Assembly (NCBI RefSeq): GCF_009176705.1
Contig: NZ_AP021847.1
Location: 362,501-426,500, forward strand
DNA length: 64,000 bases
DNA from: Pseudoalteromonas sp. A25
Lineage (GTDB): Bacteria; Pseudomonadota; Gammaproteobacteria; Enterobacterales; Alteromonadaceae
Reading direction: 5' to 3'
Below the pieces are notes generated by a model. That model had not been told where the DNA came from, did not search any database, and saw only the letters and a list, made by a program, of their open reading frames with translations. The position numbers and the translations under genes are program-made. Positions within the stretch are counted from its first letter, which is position 1. Every line of letters starts with the position of its first letter. Of the stretch, positions 8,848-16,809 are shown piece by piece.

Positions 8848-10203
8848 CTACTCGCTAAATTGACCTGCAGATGGCTTACCAAATGGAATGAACACTTTTA
8901 CCAGTAAGCCGATTGTGTTGCTTTTGATATTGCTTGCATTGTGCAAGCTCAAGTAACCATGGTGCGCTTCTACGATTTCTCGGCACAGTGCAAGGCCTAA
9001 GCCACTGCCAGATGTCTTGGTTGAATAAAAAGGCACAAGCGCATTGGCCATGACTTGTTCGCTCATACCCTGCCCCTCATCTGTAACACTTATCATCATG
9101 CCTTGCCCGTATTGCTCAATACTCAAACTGACTTTATCAGCAGCAGAGCCTGATTCATGGGCGTTTTTTAGCAGGTTAATCAGCAGTTGTTGCAGCTGCA
9201 TAATATCTGCAAAACAGGGGGTTACGGGTAGGGTGAGTTGGCTGTTAAATTGCCACTGCTCAGCCAGTTCACTAACCAGCTGTTGCCAGTCAATTTCGGC
9301 CAGTTTGGGTTGGGGTAATTTGGCGAATTTTCCATAACCTTGAACAAATTCGCTCAGGTGTTTAATACGCTCTTCAATGGTTGAAAATACCCGCTGTAAT
9401 CTTGGTTCATCAAGCTGACTGGTCAGAATTTTCCCACTGTGTAGCATTGATGACATTGGGCCCAAGGAGTTATTTAGTTCATGGCTGATAATGCGTATTA
9501 CTTTTTTCCATACCGCGACTTCTTGACGATTCAACTCTCGCGTAAGCTGCTTAAAAATAAAAAGCTTATGCTCTTGATTATTTAATAAAAACTGCCCGGT
9601 TGCTAAGTGCCACGTTTGCACTTCTTCTTGTTCGCTAAGCATATTAAACAACCCATCTTGACCTGAGTTAATAGCTTGCTTTAATTCCGGTGGCGCTTGT
9701 TCTAAAGCCTGCGATAAGCTTATGCCTTCAAGATGAGTGCTCGATTGCAATAAACCACGTGCGCTTAGGTTGCTAAACACCACAATGTTATTACTATTAA
9801 CCAACACCAACGCTTGGGGTGAGCTCTCTAGCACTTTATCAAGCATCAGCTCACGTTGATAAATCCACTGTTTTTCTTTTCTCAGTTGTTCTGCGGTTTG
9901 ATTATATAACTGGCATAAGCGACCCAGTTGGTCATTGCTTTGATAGGCAAGGTTGTTTGAAAACTCGCCGTCTTTAAAATTATGTAAGCCTAGTTCAAGG
10001 GCTTCTAGGCCTTGTCTTATTGGGGCGCAAACAAAGCTTGAAACAATTGCGCTCAAGGTTATCGCCAATACCAAAATGACTAAAGCATGAGCAAGTGGCA
10101 AACCTATAAAGATCAGTGTAAGTGCCACGCACAAAGTCACCACCACCAGCATGCTTAGCGTAATTTTATTTACCAAAGACAACTCGGGCAGTTTAAAAAC
10201 CAT
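8848..10203 (-). CDS. Membrane sensor histidine kinase (NtrY-like)
   Basis: 451 residues. Two hydrophobic helices at residues 14-35 and 38-60 are separated by almost no periplasmic loop, so it probably senses within the membrane. HAMP (60-115), a PAS-like segment (118-220), the H box IISHELNNSLGP with His241, and the HATPase follow (LINLLKNAHES, DEGQGM, GSGLGLALCREI). It starts 2 bases after the response regulator stop. The ISHELNNSL box is of the NtrB/NtrY type that pairs with sigma-54 regulators. Intramembrane sensing suggests a hydrophobic ligand or envelope stress. Confidence 0.9.
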   Translation of the reverse strand: MVFKLPELSLVNKITLSMLVVVTLCVALTLIFIGLPLAHALVILVLAITLSAIVSSFVCAPIRQGLEALELGLHNFKDGEFSNNLAYQSNDQLGRLCQLYNQTAEQLRKEKQWIYQRELMLDKVLESSPQALVLVNSNNIVVFSNLSARGLLQSSTHLEGISLSQALEQAPPELKQAINSGQDGLFNMLSEQEEVQTWHLATGQFLLNNQEHKLFIFKQLTRELNRQEVAVWKKVIRIISHELNNSLGPMSSMLHSGKILTSQLDEPRLQRVFSTIEERIKHLSEFVQGYGKFAKLPQPKLAEIDWQQLVSELAEQWQFNSQLTLPVTPCFADIMQLQQLLINLLKNAHESGSAADKVSLSIEQYGQGMMISVTDEGQGMSEQVMANALVPFYSTKTSGSGLGLALCREIVEAHHGYLSLHNASNIKSNTIGLLVKVFIPFGKPSAGQFSE

Positions 10204-10205
10204 AC

Positions 10206-11546
10206 TTAATACTCAATCTCAAACTTTTGTAAACGCCGATACAAAGCTTGCCGCGTCATACCAAAATGGCGTGCAACTTTAGCAATAACACCTTGATGCG
10301 CACGCATGGCCTCTTCTAGTTCTTGCTTCGTGGGTTCTTGCTTGGTTTTGGCTGCCTTGGCAGTATAAAGGGGTGCATCGTTTTGTAGTGTAAAATCTTG
10401 CTCACCTAACTCACCGTCAGGCTTAAGTACCGCCGCCCTTTTGCAGGCGTTTTCTAGCTCCCGCACATTACCTGGCCATGAGTAAGCTGTTAGCGCAAGC
10501 TGCGCCGTATGTGATAACGGCCTATTTGGTAAGAAATGATTAACCAAAGGCAAAATATCATCAGGTCTTTCACATAGCGCAGGAAGTTGCAGTTCAATCA
10601 CATTCAGCCGGTAATATAGGTCTTCACGAAATTGTCCGTTTTGAATGTCTTTTAGTAAATTGGCGTTAGTAGCCGAAATAACCCGCACATTTACTTTACG
10701 TGTTTGCACCGAGCCTAAGCGCTCAAACTCCCCAGTTTGCAATACTCTGAGTAATTTCATTTGCCCAGCTAAGGGTAAGTTACCAATCTCGTCTAAAAAT
10801 AAAGTACCGCCATCTGCCGCTTCAAAACGCCCAATTCGTTGCTTGTTAGCACCCGTATAGGCACCGGCTTCTGCGCCAAACAGCTCAGCCTCAATCAACT
10901 CTTGCGGCAGCGCGCCTGCATTCACTTTAAGAAAGGGCTTATCTTTTAATAACGAGTTCGCTTGAATAATTTCAGCAATGCGCTCTTTACCGCTTCCGTT
11001 TGGTCCTGTAATAAGCACCGACACATCTGACTTTGCCAATTGCAAAGCCATATCTACAATTCGCTCCATCGCAGTACTGGCATACACTAGCCCCGCCAAA
11101 TTGGCTTCTGCCTTGGGGGCTTCTCGCTCTGCTTGCTGACGCTTGTAATTGGCATTGCTGGCTTGAGCCTTGCCCAGTTCAACTAAATTCGCAATGCTGG
11201 TCAACAGTTTTTGGTCATCCCAAGGTTTGCCAATGTAATCAGCCGCGCCTGCTTTAACCAATTCTATTGCGGTCTCAAGCTCGGTCCAAGCGGTAATAAG
11301 AATAATCGGTAAATGAGGGTTAATCTCTCTTAAGCGATAAAACAGGGTTTTACCCTCTTCACCCGAGGTGGTATCGCTTGTAAAGTTCATATCCTGTAAT
11401 ACAAGGGCTATATTTTGGTATTGCACCATTTGTTGTGCTTCAAACGCATTTTGCGCAGTCACCACCGCATAATCATGTATTTCTAGTAATAACGACAACG
11501 CCTCTAAAATAGCCGGGTTGTCATCAACAATGAGTATTTTTCCCAT
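10206..11546 (-). CDS. NtrC-family sigma-54-dependent response regulator
   Basis: 446 residues: receiver (1-120, Asp52), AAA+ domain, and C-terminal Fis-type helix-turn-helix (VIAKVARHFGMTRQALYRRLQ). The AAA+ domain has Walker A GPNGSGKE, Walker B LFLDEIGN, and the sigma-54 contact loop GAYTGA (Tyr in place of Phe, as in several functional members). The ATG at 11546 is chosen because the receiver begins there (MGKILIVDDNP); the longer frame up to 11666 would overlap the permease gene. It is the last-but-one gene of a leftward run from the exporter. Two palindromes at 16349-16383 are its probable binding sites. Confidence 0.92.
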   Translation of the reverse strand: MGKILIVDDNPAILEALSLLLEIHDYAVVTAQNAFEAQQMVQYQNIALVLQDMNFTSDTTSGEEGKTLFYRLREINPHLPIILITAWTELETAIELVKAGAADYIGKPWDDQKLLTSIANLVELGKAQASNANYKRQQAEREAPKAEANLAGLVYASTAMERIVDMALQLAKSDVSVLITGPNGSGKERIAEIIQANSLLKDKPFLKVNAGALPQELIEAELFGAEAGAYTGANKQRIGRFEAADGGTLFLDEIGNLPLAGQMKLLRVLQTGEFERLGSVQTRKVNVRVISATNANLLKDIQNGQFREDLYYRLNVIELQLPALCERPDDILPLVNHFLPNRPLSHTAQLALTAYSWPGNVRELENACKRAAVLKPDGELGEQDFTLQNDAPLYTAKAAKTKQEPTKQELEEAMRAHQGVIAKVARHFGMTRQALYRRLQKFEIEY

Positions 11547-11607
11547 GTTATTCTTGTACTTCAATGTGCTACACCTTGGCCAGTGTAGCACATTCATTAT
11601 TAACAGG

Positions 11608-12813
11608 TTATATGGTTCTTGTAGCGATACTCGGCGAGATATTAGCAGCACGCTTTGCCGGTCCAACTACTGCAAGCAAACTAACGCACAACACACTTAA
11701 CGCAGTTACCGTCACATAAATAATAGGCATTTGCGACAACGAATAATGTTTCATTAACTGTTGCGCCATCAATAACGCAGCCCCAGAACCAACAACCAGT
11801 CCAACCACCGAAATCAAACAGTTTTCAATTAAAAAGTAGCGAATAATGTCTGACTTTCTCGCACCTAGTGCTCTGCGCGTGCCAATTTGTTTGGTTCGTT
11901 TGCTAATGTTAAATAGCGTTAAACCAAAAATCCCTAAGGCCGTGATTAAAGTGAGTACCACAATCATCACCAGTAACATACGCATCGTCAGCCTATCAGA
12001 TGCAACGTAGTCTGCTTTTAGTTGCTCTAGTCCTTGTATGTCTTCAACCACTCTTTCTCTGTCTAAATCCAACATTGTCTGCTCAATTTTTTGCATAACT
12101 TCAGCGCGTCTGCCCTGCTCTGTTCTGACGATAAACTGAGTTAGCTTTTCGGCCGTTACAAACGGTACAATCACTGAGCGGTCTTTTCGTTCCGACTTTA
12201 GCCATGGCCCCTTCATCATATCGGCAATACCAATTACTTGAATAGCGTGATCACCTCTATAAAGCGTTTTTCCAATTGCGTCACCATTTTCAAAGAGTTC
12301 ATCTGCCACTTCCTTGGTAATGATCCCTATACTTGGATACTTTGAATAATCTGTCGTGAGCATAATTTCCGACTCTGTAAAATTACGCCCCTCTATTATT
12401 TTTACACCCAATGTATTAAGAAAGTGCTCATTTGCTTCAAATACTGTCGAGTTTAGACCTTTACTTTCTTCGCCTGTCGGCTTTAACCGAAATGTGCTTG
12501 CAGCGCCGCCACCACTCAATGGAATCGAATTAGCCATCACCGCATCTACAACGCCAGGTATTTCTCTTAACCTTGCTTCATCCATCTGCGATTGACGCAA
12601 ATAGTCCACACTTTGGCCAAAATGCATCATTTGAAATGAAAAAATGTTTTCTTCAACATAGCCAGTGTCTTGGTTTAGATAGGCTAGCTTTTCATTAATG
12701 ATAAATGCCGAGTTACTCACTATGGCTGTCGTAATAGCTATCTGTAATAGCAATAAGATAGGCCCGACTTTGGTGCGACATAGCGCATTAAAAATTGGCT
12801 TTAATTCAGACAT
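11608..12813 (-). CDS. MacB/FtsX-type ABC transporter permease, second subunit
   Basis: 401 residues. One N-terminal membrane helix (about 17-39), a large periplasmic domain (40-270), then three helices (about 275-300, 325-350, 360-385), the MacB-type 4-helix layout. The motif RRALGARKSDIIRYFLIE after helix 2 is the FtsX coupling region. It follows the partner permease by 11 bases. The two permeases plus a separate ATPase and adaptor form a split MacAB-like exporter. Confidence 0.88.
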   Translation of the reverse strand: MSELKPIFNALCRTKVGPILLLLQIAITTAIVSNSAFIINEKLAYLNQDTGYVEENIFSFQMMHFGQSVDYLRQSQMDEARLREIPGVVDAVMANSIPLSGGGAASTFRLKPTGEESKGLNSTVFEANEHFLNTLGVKIIEGRNFTESEIMLTTDYSKYPSIGIITKEVADELFENGDAIGKTLYRGDHAIQVIGIADMMKGPWLKSERKDRSVIVPFVTAEKLTQFIVRTEQGRRAEVMQKIEQTMLDLDRERVVEDIQGLEQLKADYVASDRLTMRMLLVMIVVLTLITALGIFGLTLFNISKRTKQIGTRRALGARKSDIIRYFLIENCLISVVGLVVGSGAALLMAQQLMKHYSLSQMPIIYVTVTALSVLCVSLLAVVGPAKRAANISPSIATRTI

Positions 12814-12824
12814 AACATTGCCCC

Positions 12825-14138
12825 TTATTGACTTTTCAAGTGAATGGCTGGCGTGGTTTTACACACAACCCATGCAGGGTAAAGCCCTGCTATCATACAG
12901 GCCAAAATCGCGATAACAGGTGCTGACAACAACATAGTTACATCCATACTCGCAAGGTCACCATAGCCACGATGGCTAATTCTAACGCCCCATAAGCCTA
13001 TTTGTGCTACGATAATTCCCAGTACACCGCCCATTAAGCCAATCATAGAAACTTCAACTAAATGCTGATAAAAAACCTGCCGCTTTGAAGCACCCAAAGC
13101 TCTGCGCACACCAACTTCTGATGCTCTTCGTAAAAATTTTGCAAGTAAAAGACTTAAAATATTCGCAATACACACTACTAAAAACATAAAGCTCAGTGTA
13201 ACCATGATTTTATTATCTTCTCTTACTACCCCCCTATACTCCATTAGCTCCATCACATCGAAAAGGTTATAGTTAAGCTGTTCACGATTAAATCGGCCAA
13301 GTGCTTGCTGCTGCTGCATATAGCTCATCAAATAGCGCTCAAACTCTTCTTTTTCTTGCTGGTTATTCAATTGCACCCAAAATTGTAACCACAAGCTTTC
13401 TGACACCAATAAATCTTTAAAAGTATCATCCGGCTCATCTTTCCAGCCATTGGTATTACCCCAAGTGACTACTTCATGGGCCGCCCCTAAAGTGATGGGA
13501 ATAAATATCTGCTCGGCACTATTAAACGAACCATTATTTGTATCGTAGTATTTTACAGGTGTTTCCCAGTCTTCAATCACACCAACAACTTGCACACGAA
13601 TATCATCTAAATAAAAACTTTGGCCAATTGAGTTTTGCCCTTTAAATAGCTTTTCATTAATCGTTTTTGAAATAACGGCGACGGGAGCGATATCATCTTG
13701 TTGCTGTTGTGTCCAAGTACCCCCGTGTATAAATTGCAGGTCAAACATTTCAAAAATGTCTTTAGATGACAGCCGCACGGCTTCTACAAATGGCTTCTGT
13801 TCTGGCGAATTTAAATGCACCGAAAACCCTGCTTTGTACATAGCTGAGCGCAAATAAGGTAGATTTGCATTTTGCAAATTAATCGCATCTTTGTAGGTTA
13901 CCTGAAAAGGCACGTCATCCTTTGACCAATAAGTCTCACCTTCATCCATAGTCTGTAATTGCAAGTGATGCAAAACAGCGCTTTTTTTCGGGATAGGATC
14001 TTTAGACATCATGTGATGAATCGATAAACTTGTCATGGTGACCCCAATACCGATGGCTATCGCCAACACCATGAGTAAACTCACCATCGGCGTACGCTTA
14101 AAGCTGCGCCAACTCAGATCGATATAATGCAAAAACAT
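12825..14138 (-). CDS. MacB/FtsX-type ABC transporter permease, first subunit
   Basis: 437 residues. An N-terminal membrane helix (about 16-38, VSLLMVLAIAIGIGVTMTSL), a periplasmic domain of about 260 residues, and three C-terminal helices. The coupling motif is RRALGASKRQVFYQHLVEVS. Family members move substrates from the periplasm through a tripartite assembly by a mechanotransmission mechanism. Two bases separate it from the ATPase gene. Confidence 0.88.
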   Translation of the reverse strand: MFLHYIDLSWRSFKRTPMVSLLMVLAIAIGIGVTMTSLSIHHMMSKDPIPKKSAVLHHLQLQTMDEGETYWSKDDVPFQVTYKDAINLQNANLPYLRSAMYKAGFSVHLNSPEQKPFVEAVRLSSKDIFEMFDLQFIHGGTWTQQQQDDIAPVAVISKTINEKLFKGQNSIGQSFYLDDIRVQVVGVIEDWETPVKYYDTNNGSFNSAEQIFIPITLGAAHEVVTWGNTNGWKDEPDDTFKDLLVSESLWLQFWVQLNNQQEKEEFERYLMSYMQQQQALGRFNREQLNYNLFDVMELMEYRGVVREDNKIMVTLSFMFLVVCIANILSLLLAKFLRRASEVGVRRALGASKRQVFYQHLVEVSMIGLMGGVLGIIVAQIGLWGVRISHRGYGDLASMDVTMLLSAPVIAILACMIAGLYPAWVVCKTTPAIHLKSQ

Positions 14139-14140
14139 AG

Positions 14141-14845
14141 TTATGCCCCTACTACTTTGGCTGGATTACCTTGATACAAGGTGAAATCCGCTAGCTGCCC
14201 ATCAACCACCTGAATATTTCTTGGTGTTCTGCGGGCCAATTCAGCATCGTGCGTCACCATTACAATGGTCGCCCCTTCTCTGTTAATTTGTTCTAAAAGC
14301 TCCATAACCTGACGCGCCATTAAACTGTCAAGGTTGCCGGTCGGTTCATCGGCCAATAAAAATCTCGGTTCTCCTGCAAGCGCTCTGGCAATCGCCACCC
14401 TTTGCTGCTGACCCCCTGATAACTGTTGAGGCAAATGTTTAGCACGACTTGCCAGCCCAACTTGTTCTAAACGTTGCTCTACACGACGCTTGCGTTCTGC
14501 GGCTTTAATGCCTCTATAACGCAATGGCACTTCAATATTTTCAAACAAGTTTAGGTCTGGGATCAGGTTGAACCCCTGAAATATAAAGCCTATTTTTTGA
14601 TTGCGAAGGTCAGCTCGCTGATTATCATTAAGGCCACCTACATCTACGCCATCTAGTAAGTACTGACCCGTCGTGAATGACTCTAGCATCCCTGCAATAT
14701 TTAAAAAGGTGGTTTTTCCTGAGCCTGAAGGGCCCGTTACCGCAATAAATTCACCTTCGTTTACTTGTAAATTAAAGTCACGTAAAGCATGTGTTTGCAC
14801 CATATCTGTCTGATATATTTTATTAATATTGTTCATTGTAAGCAT
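14141..14845 (-). CDS. ABC transporter ATPase (MacB/LolD type)
   Basis: 234 residues from the ATG at 14845, chosen because AAGGAAG precedes it by 8 bases and the protein then begins MLTMNNINKIYQ as in relatives. Walker A GPSGSGKTTFL, signature LSGGQQQRVAIARA, Walker B FLLADEPTGNLDS and the switch His (MVTHD) are all present. It should power the two FtsX-type permeases that follow it in the operon. Confidence 0.95.
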   Translation of the reverse strand: MLTMNNINKIYQTDMVQTHALRDFNLQVNEGEFIAVTGPSGSGKTTFLNIAGMLESFTTGQYLLDGVDVGGLNDNQRADLRNQKIGFIFQGFNLIPDLNLFENIEVPLRYRGIKAAERKRRVEQRLEQVGLASRAKHLPQQLSGGQQQRVAIARALAGEPRFLLADEPTGNLDSLMARQVMELLEQINREGATIVMVTHDAELARRTPRNIQVVDGQLADFTLYQGNPAKVVGA

Positions 14846-14886
14846 GTCAGCTTCCTTAATTTTTAATTCGATTGTTTCGCGCTGCA

Positions 14887-16143
14887 CTAACGCAGCATAA
14901 TTTGCTCTGCCTTTTTAAAAGGCTCATAACTTGAGATGACTATTTTGTCTCCAGCCTGCAGGCCTTCTGTCACTTCAACTGCATTGATACTGACTGCACC
15001 TATTGCAACGTCAGTTTTAAATGCATGCCCATCTTTCACGCGATATACAAAGCCCCCGCCAGCTTGCAAAAAAGATCCTCGCTTAACTTTTAATACATTT
15101 TGCTTATTTTCTAATAAGATGCGTGCAGATAGGCGTTGGTTCTGTCGAATACCACTCAACCCATCTTGTGAAAAACGTACACGTGTCGTTACTTCTCGCT
15201 GGTTGACTTCAGGAGAGATAGCGCTGAGCTCTCCCATCACTTCGTTTAGGCCGATTTTTAGTGAGACTTGCATACCCAAACCGAGCTCATTAGCATAGCT
15301 TTCAGGTACTTGCAGCTGAGCCTCAAACGCAGTTAAGTCAACTAAAGTCATGAGCGCTTGATTTTGTGACACCAACGCTTGAGGTTGCACTAATAGGTTG
15401 CCAACGATACCTGTCACCGTTGCTTTTATGTCAAGGTTACTTACTTTTCGCTCTAACTCTGTCACTACAAGTTGCTGGCGTAACACTGTACTTTGCGCCG
15501 ACTTAAGTTCAAACGCGAGTGTATCTTTTGCCAGCTCTACTTCTTGCTTCGCATGTTTAAACGTTAATTTGGCGCGAGATAAGTCATCAACTGCTTTTTC
15601 CAAATCAATTTGACTGATCAGGCTTTTTTTAATCGAGAGTTGCGCTCGACGGTTTTCTCTTTCAGCCGCACTGAGTTCCACTTGCGCAAGATCGAGTGAT
15701 TTATTTAGACTCAGTGTTTCTCGGCGAGCTTCTAACTTTTTACGTTCAAGCTCTCCTTTTAACCGCTGGAGTTCTGAATTTTGCTGCTGTAGAGCATTTT
15801 GCAACTCAGGGCTCACTACTTTGGCGATATTCTGTCCCACTTCTACTTTATCACCCGCTTTTACCAACAAAGAAATAACCCCCTGCTCAGGGCTATAAAT
15901 TTGCGGGGCATTGGCAGCTACAATCTTTCCTGTAGCTGCGATATCTCTCACTAAATCACCACGCTCAACCGTTGCAAACTTTACCTCATCACTTGCTAAG
16001 GAGTGCTGTGCATTTGACGTATTTACTACAGCATATGCCGATGTGGCGATTGCTACTGCAGCAGCTGATACAATTACAAAGCGCTTACCAAACTTACTTT
16101 TCGTGACAATAACTTGATCTTGTCCACTGGTATCTTTAATCAT
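14887..16143 (-). CDS. Periplasmic adaptor (MacA/HlyD family)
   Basis: 418 residues. One N-terminal membrane helix (about 20-42), split lipoyl domain halves (GVISLLVKAGDKVEVGQNIA near 90 and ATVTGIVGNLLVQ near 245), a long coiled-coil hairpin (125-235), then beta-barrel and membrane-proximal domains ending KAEQIMLR. It should link the MacB-like permeases to an outer membrane channel such as TolC, none of which is encoded here. Confidence 0.92.
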   Translation of the reverse strand: MIKDTSGQDQVIVTKSKFGKRFVIVSAAAVAIATSAYAVVNTSNAQHSLASDEVKFATVERGDLVRDIAATGKIVAANAPQIYSPEQGVISLLVKAGDKVEVGQNIAKVVSPELQNALQQQNSELQRLKGELERKKLEARRETLSLNKSLDLAQVELSAAERENRRAQLSIKKSLISQIDLEKAVDDLSRAKLTFKHAKQEVELAKDTLAFELKSAQSTVLRQQLVVTELERKVSNLDIKATVTGIVGNLLVQPQALVSQNQALMTLVDLTAFEAQLQVPESYANELGLGMQVSLKIGLNEVMGELSAISPEVNQREVTTRVRFSQDGLSGIRQNQRLSARILLENKQNVLKVKRGSFLQAGGGFVYRVKDGHAFKTDVAIGAVSINAVEVTEGLQAGDKIVISSYEPFKKAEQIMLR

Positions 16144-16164
16144 GAGTCTTTCTCGTTATAAGGT

Positions 16165-16245
16165 TTAGTGCTCAACCACGCTAATTGCACCCGCTACACA
16201 CAGCATAATCACTGGCGGCAACAAAAATAGTGAACAAAGCAACAT
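16165..16245 (-). CDS. 26-residue membrane peptide at head of exporter operon
   Basis: The ATG at 16245 follows AGGAAAGGGAT, a better ribosome-binding site than most genes in the window. The 26-residue product starts MLLCSLFLLPPVIMLCV and ends GAISVVEH; it is one hydrophobic helix. It lies 21 bases upstream of the adaptor gene and downstream of the likely promoter, so it would be the first gene of the operon. It may be a small subunit, a regulator of the kinase or exporter, or a leader frame. No family recognised. Confidence 0.6.
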   Translation of the reverse strand: MLLCSLFLLPPVIMLCVAGAISVVEH

Positions 16246-16278
16246 ATCCCTTTCCTAATCAATTTAGATAGACTCTCT

Positions 16279-16297
16279 ATTCCATTTGCGTGCCAAA
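16279..16297 (-). promoter_or_regulatory. Possible sigma-54 promoter of exporter operon
   Basis: The minus strand reads TTGGCACGCAAATGGA. The -24 element TTGGCACG is perfect; the -12 element is TGGA instead of TTGC, so it is imperfect. It sits between the palindromes and the small peptide gene, as expected for a promoter driven by the NtrC-type regulator of this locus. Confidence 0.45.
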
Positions 16298-16348
16298 AAT
16301 AAAAAATATTAAAATCAAAGGTTTAAATTTTTAGTGGCGAAAGTAATG

Positions 16349-16383
16349 TGTCCGCGGACAGAAAAAGTGTCCGCTTCGGACAC
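16349..16383. promoter_or_regulatory. Paired palindromes, likely enhancer sites of the NtrC-type regulator
   Basis: TGTCCGCGGACA (16349-16360) is a perfect palindrome, and GTGTCCG-CTT-CGGACAC (16367-16383) has 7-base arms. Both carry the TGTCCG half-site, and their centres are about 20 bases apart, i.e. two helical turns. They lie 50-90 bases upstream of the possible sigma-54 promoter, the normal distance for enhancers. They could also influence the rightward biosynthetic operon about 430 bases away. Confidence 0.65.
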
Positions 16384-16684
16384 TCAAATAGCAGCTGAAT
16401 AGCAAACAAAAAGATGGGGACAAATGTTAAAAAATAACAATTGCAAAAAACAGCACTATTAGAGCAAAAATAAACCTCTTTTATATATGAATATTTTTAT
16501 AAAAATAAGATGCACTTATCACTGAATTAGCCCGACCACACTGCCAAAATAGAGATTGAAATTAAATACACAGGCTTAAAACACTGCTTTTATTGCGTTT
16601 CAATTTCGCAATAGAGTAAAAAACCTAACCCTATTTTCATCACATCACTTTATTCAAAAAAAATAAAATATTCACAAAACCCCT
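16384..16684. other. AT-rich divergent intergenic region
   Basis: Separates the leftward exporter operon from the rightward biosynthetic operon. Very AT-rich and free of supported frames; it may hold sites for nucleoid proteins or IHF. Confidence 0.4.
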
Positions 16685-16713
16685 TTGACACAAAATTACG
16701 TTACCTGTAATAA
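16685..16713 (+). promoter_or_regulatory. Sigma-70 promoter of the biosynthetic operon
   Basis: TTGACA (16685-16690), a 17-base spacer and TAATAA (16708-16713). It would give a leader of roughly 90 bases to the ATG at 16810, which is preceded by TAAGGATT. No other strong promoter is visible before the end of the operon at 42451. Confidence 0.6.
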
Positions 16714-16809
16714 TCCACAAAAATTTAACTCAATCTTAATTTTCTTACACATTCTCTTCACATTCATACGAGACAATGAAGTTAAGCAAATCTATAAGGA
16801 TTAGATCAC

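Noticed and set aside
11518..11666. Longer N-terminus of the NtrC-type regulator (start 11666)
   Set aside because: The receiver domain begins at the ATG at 11546, and the extension would overlap the permease gene.
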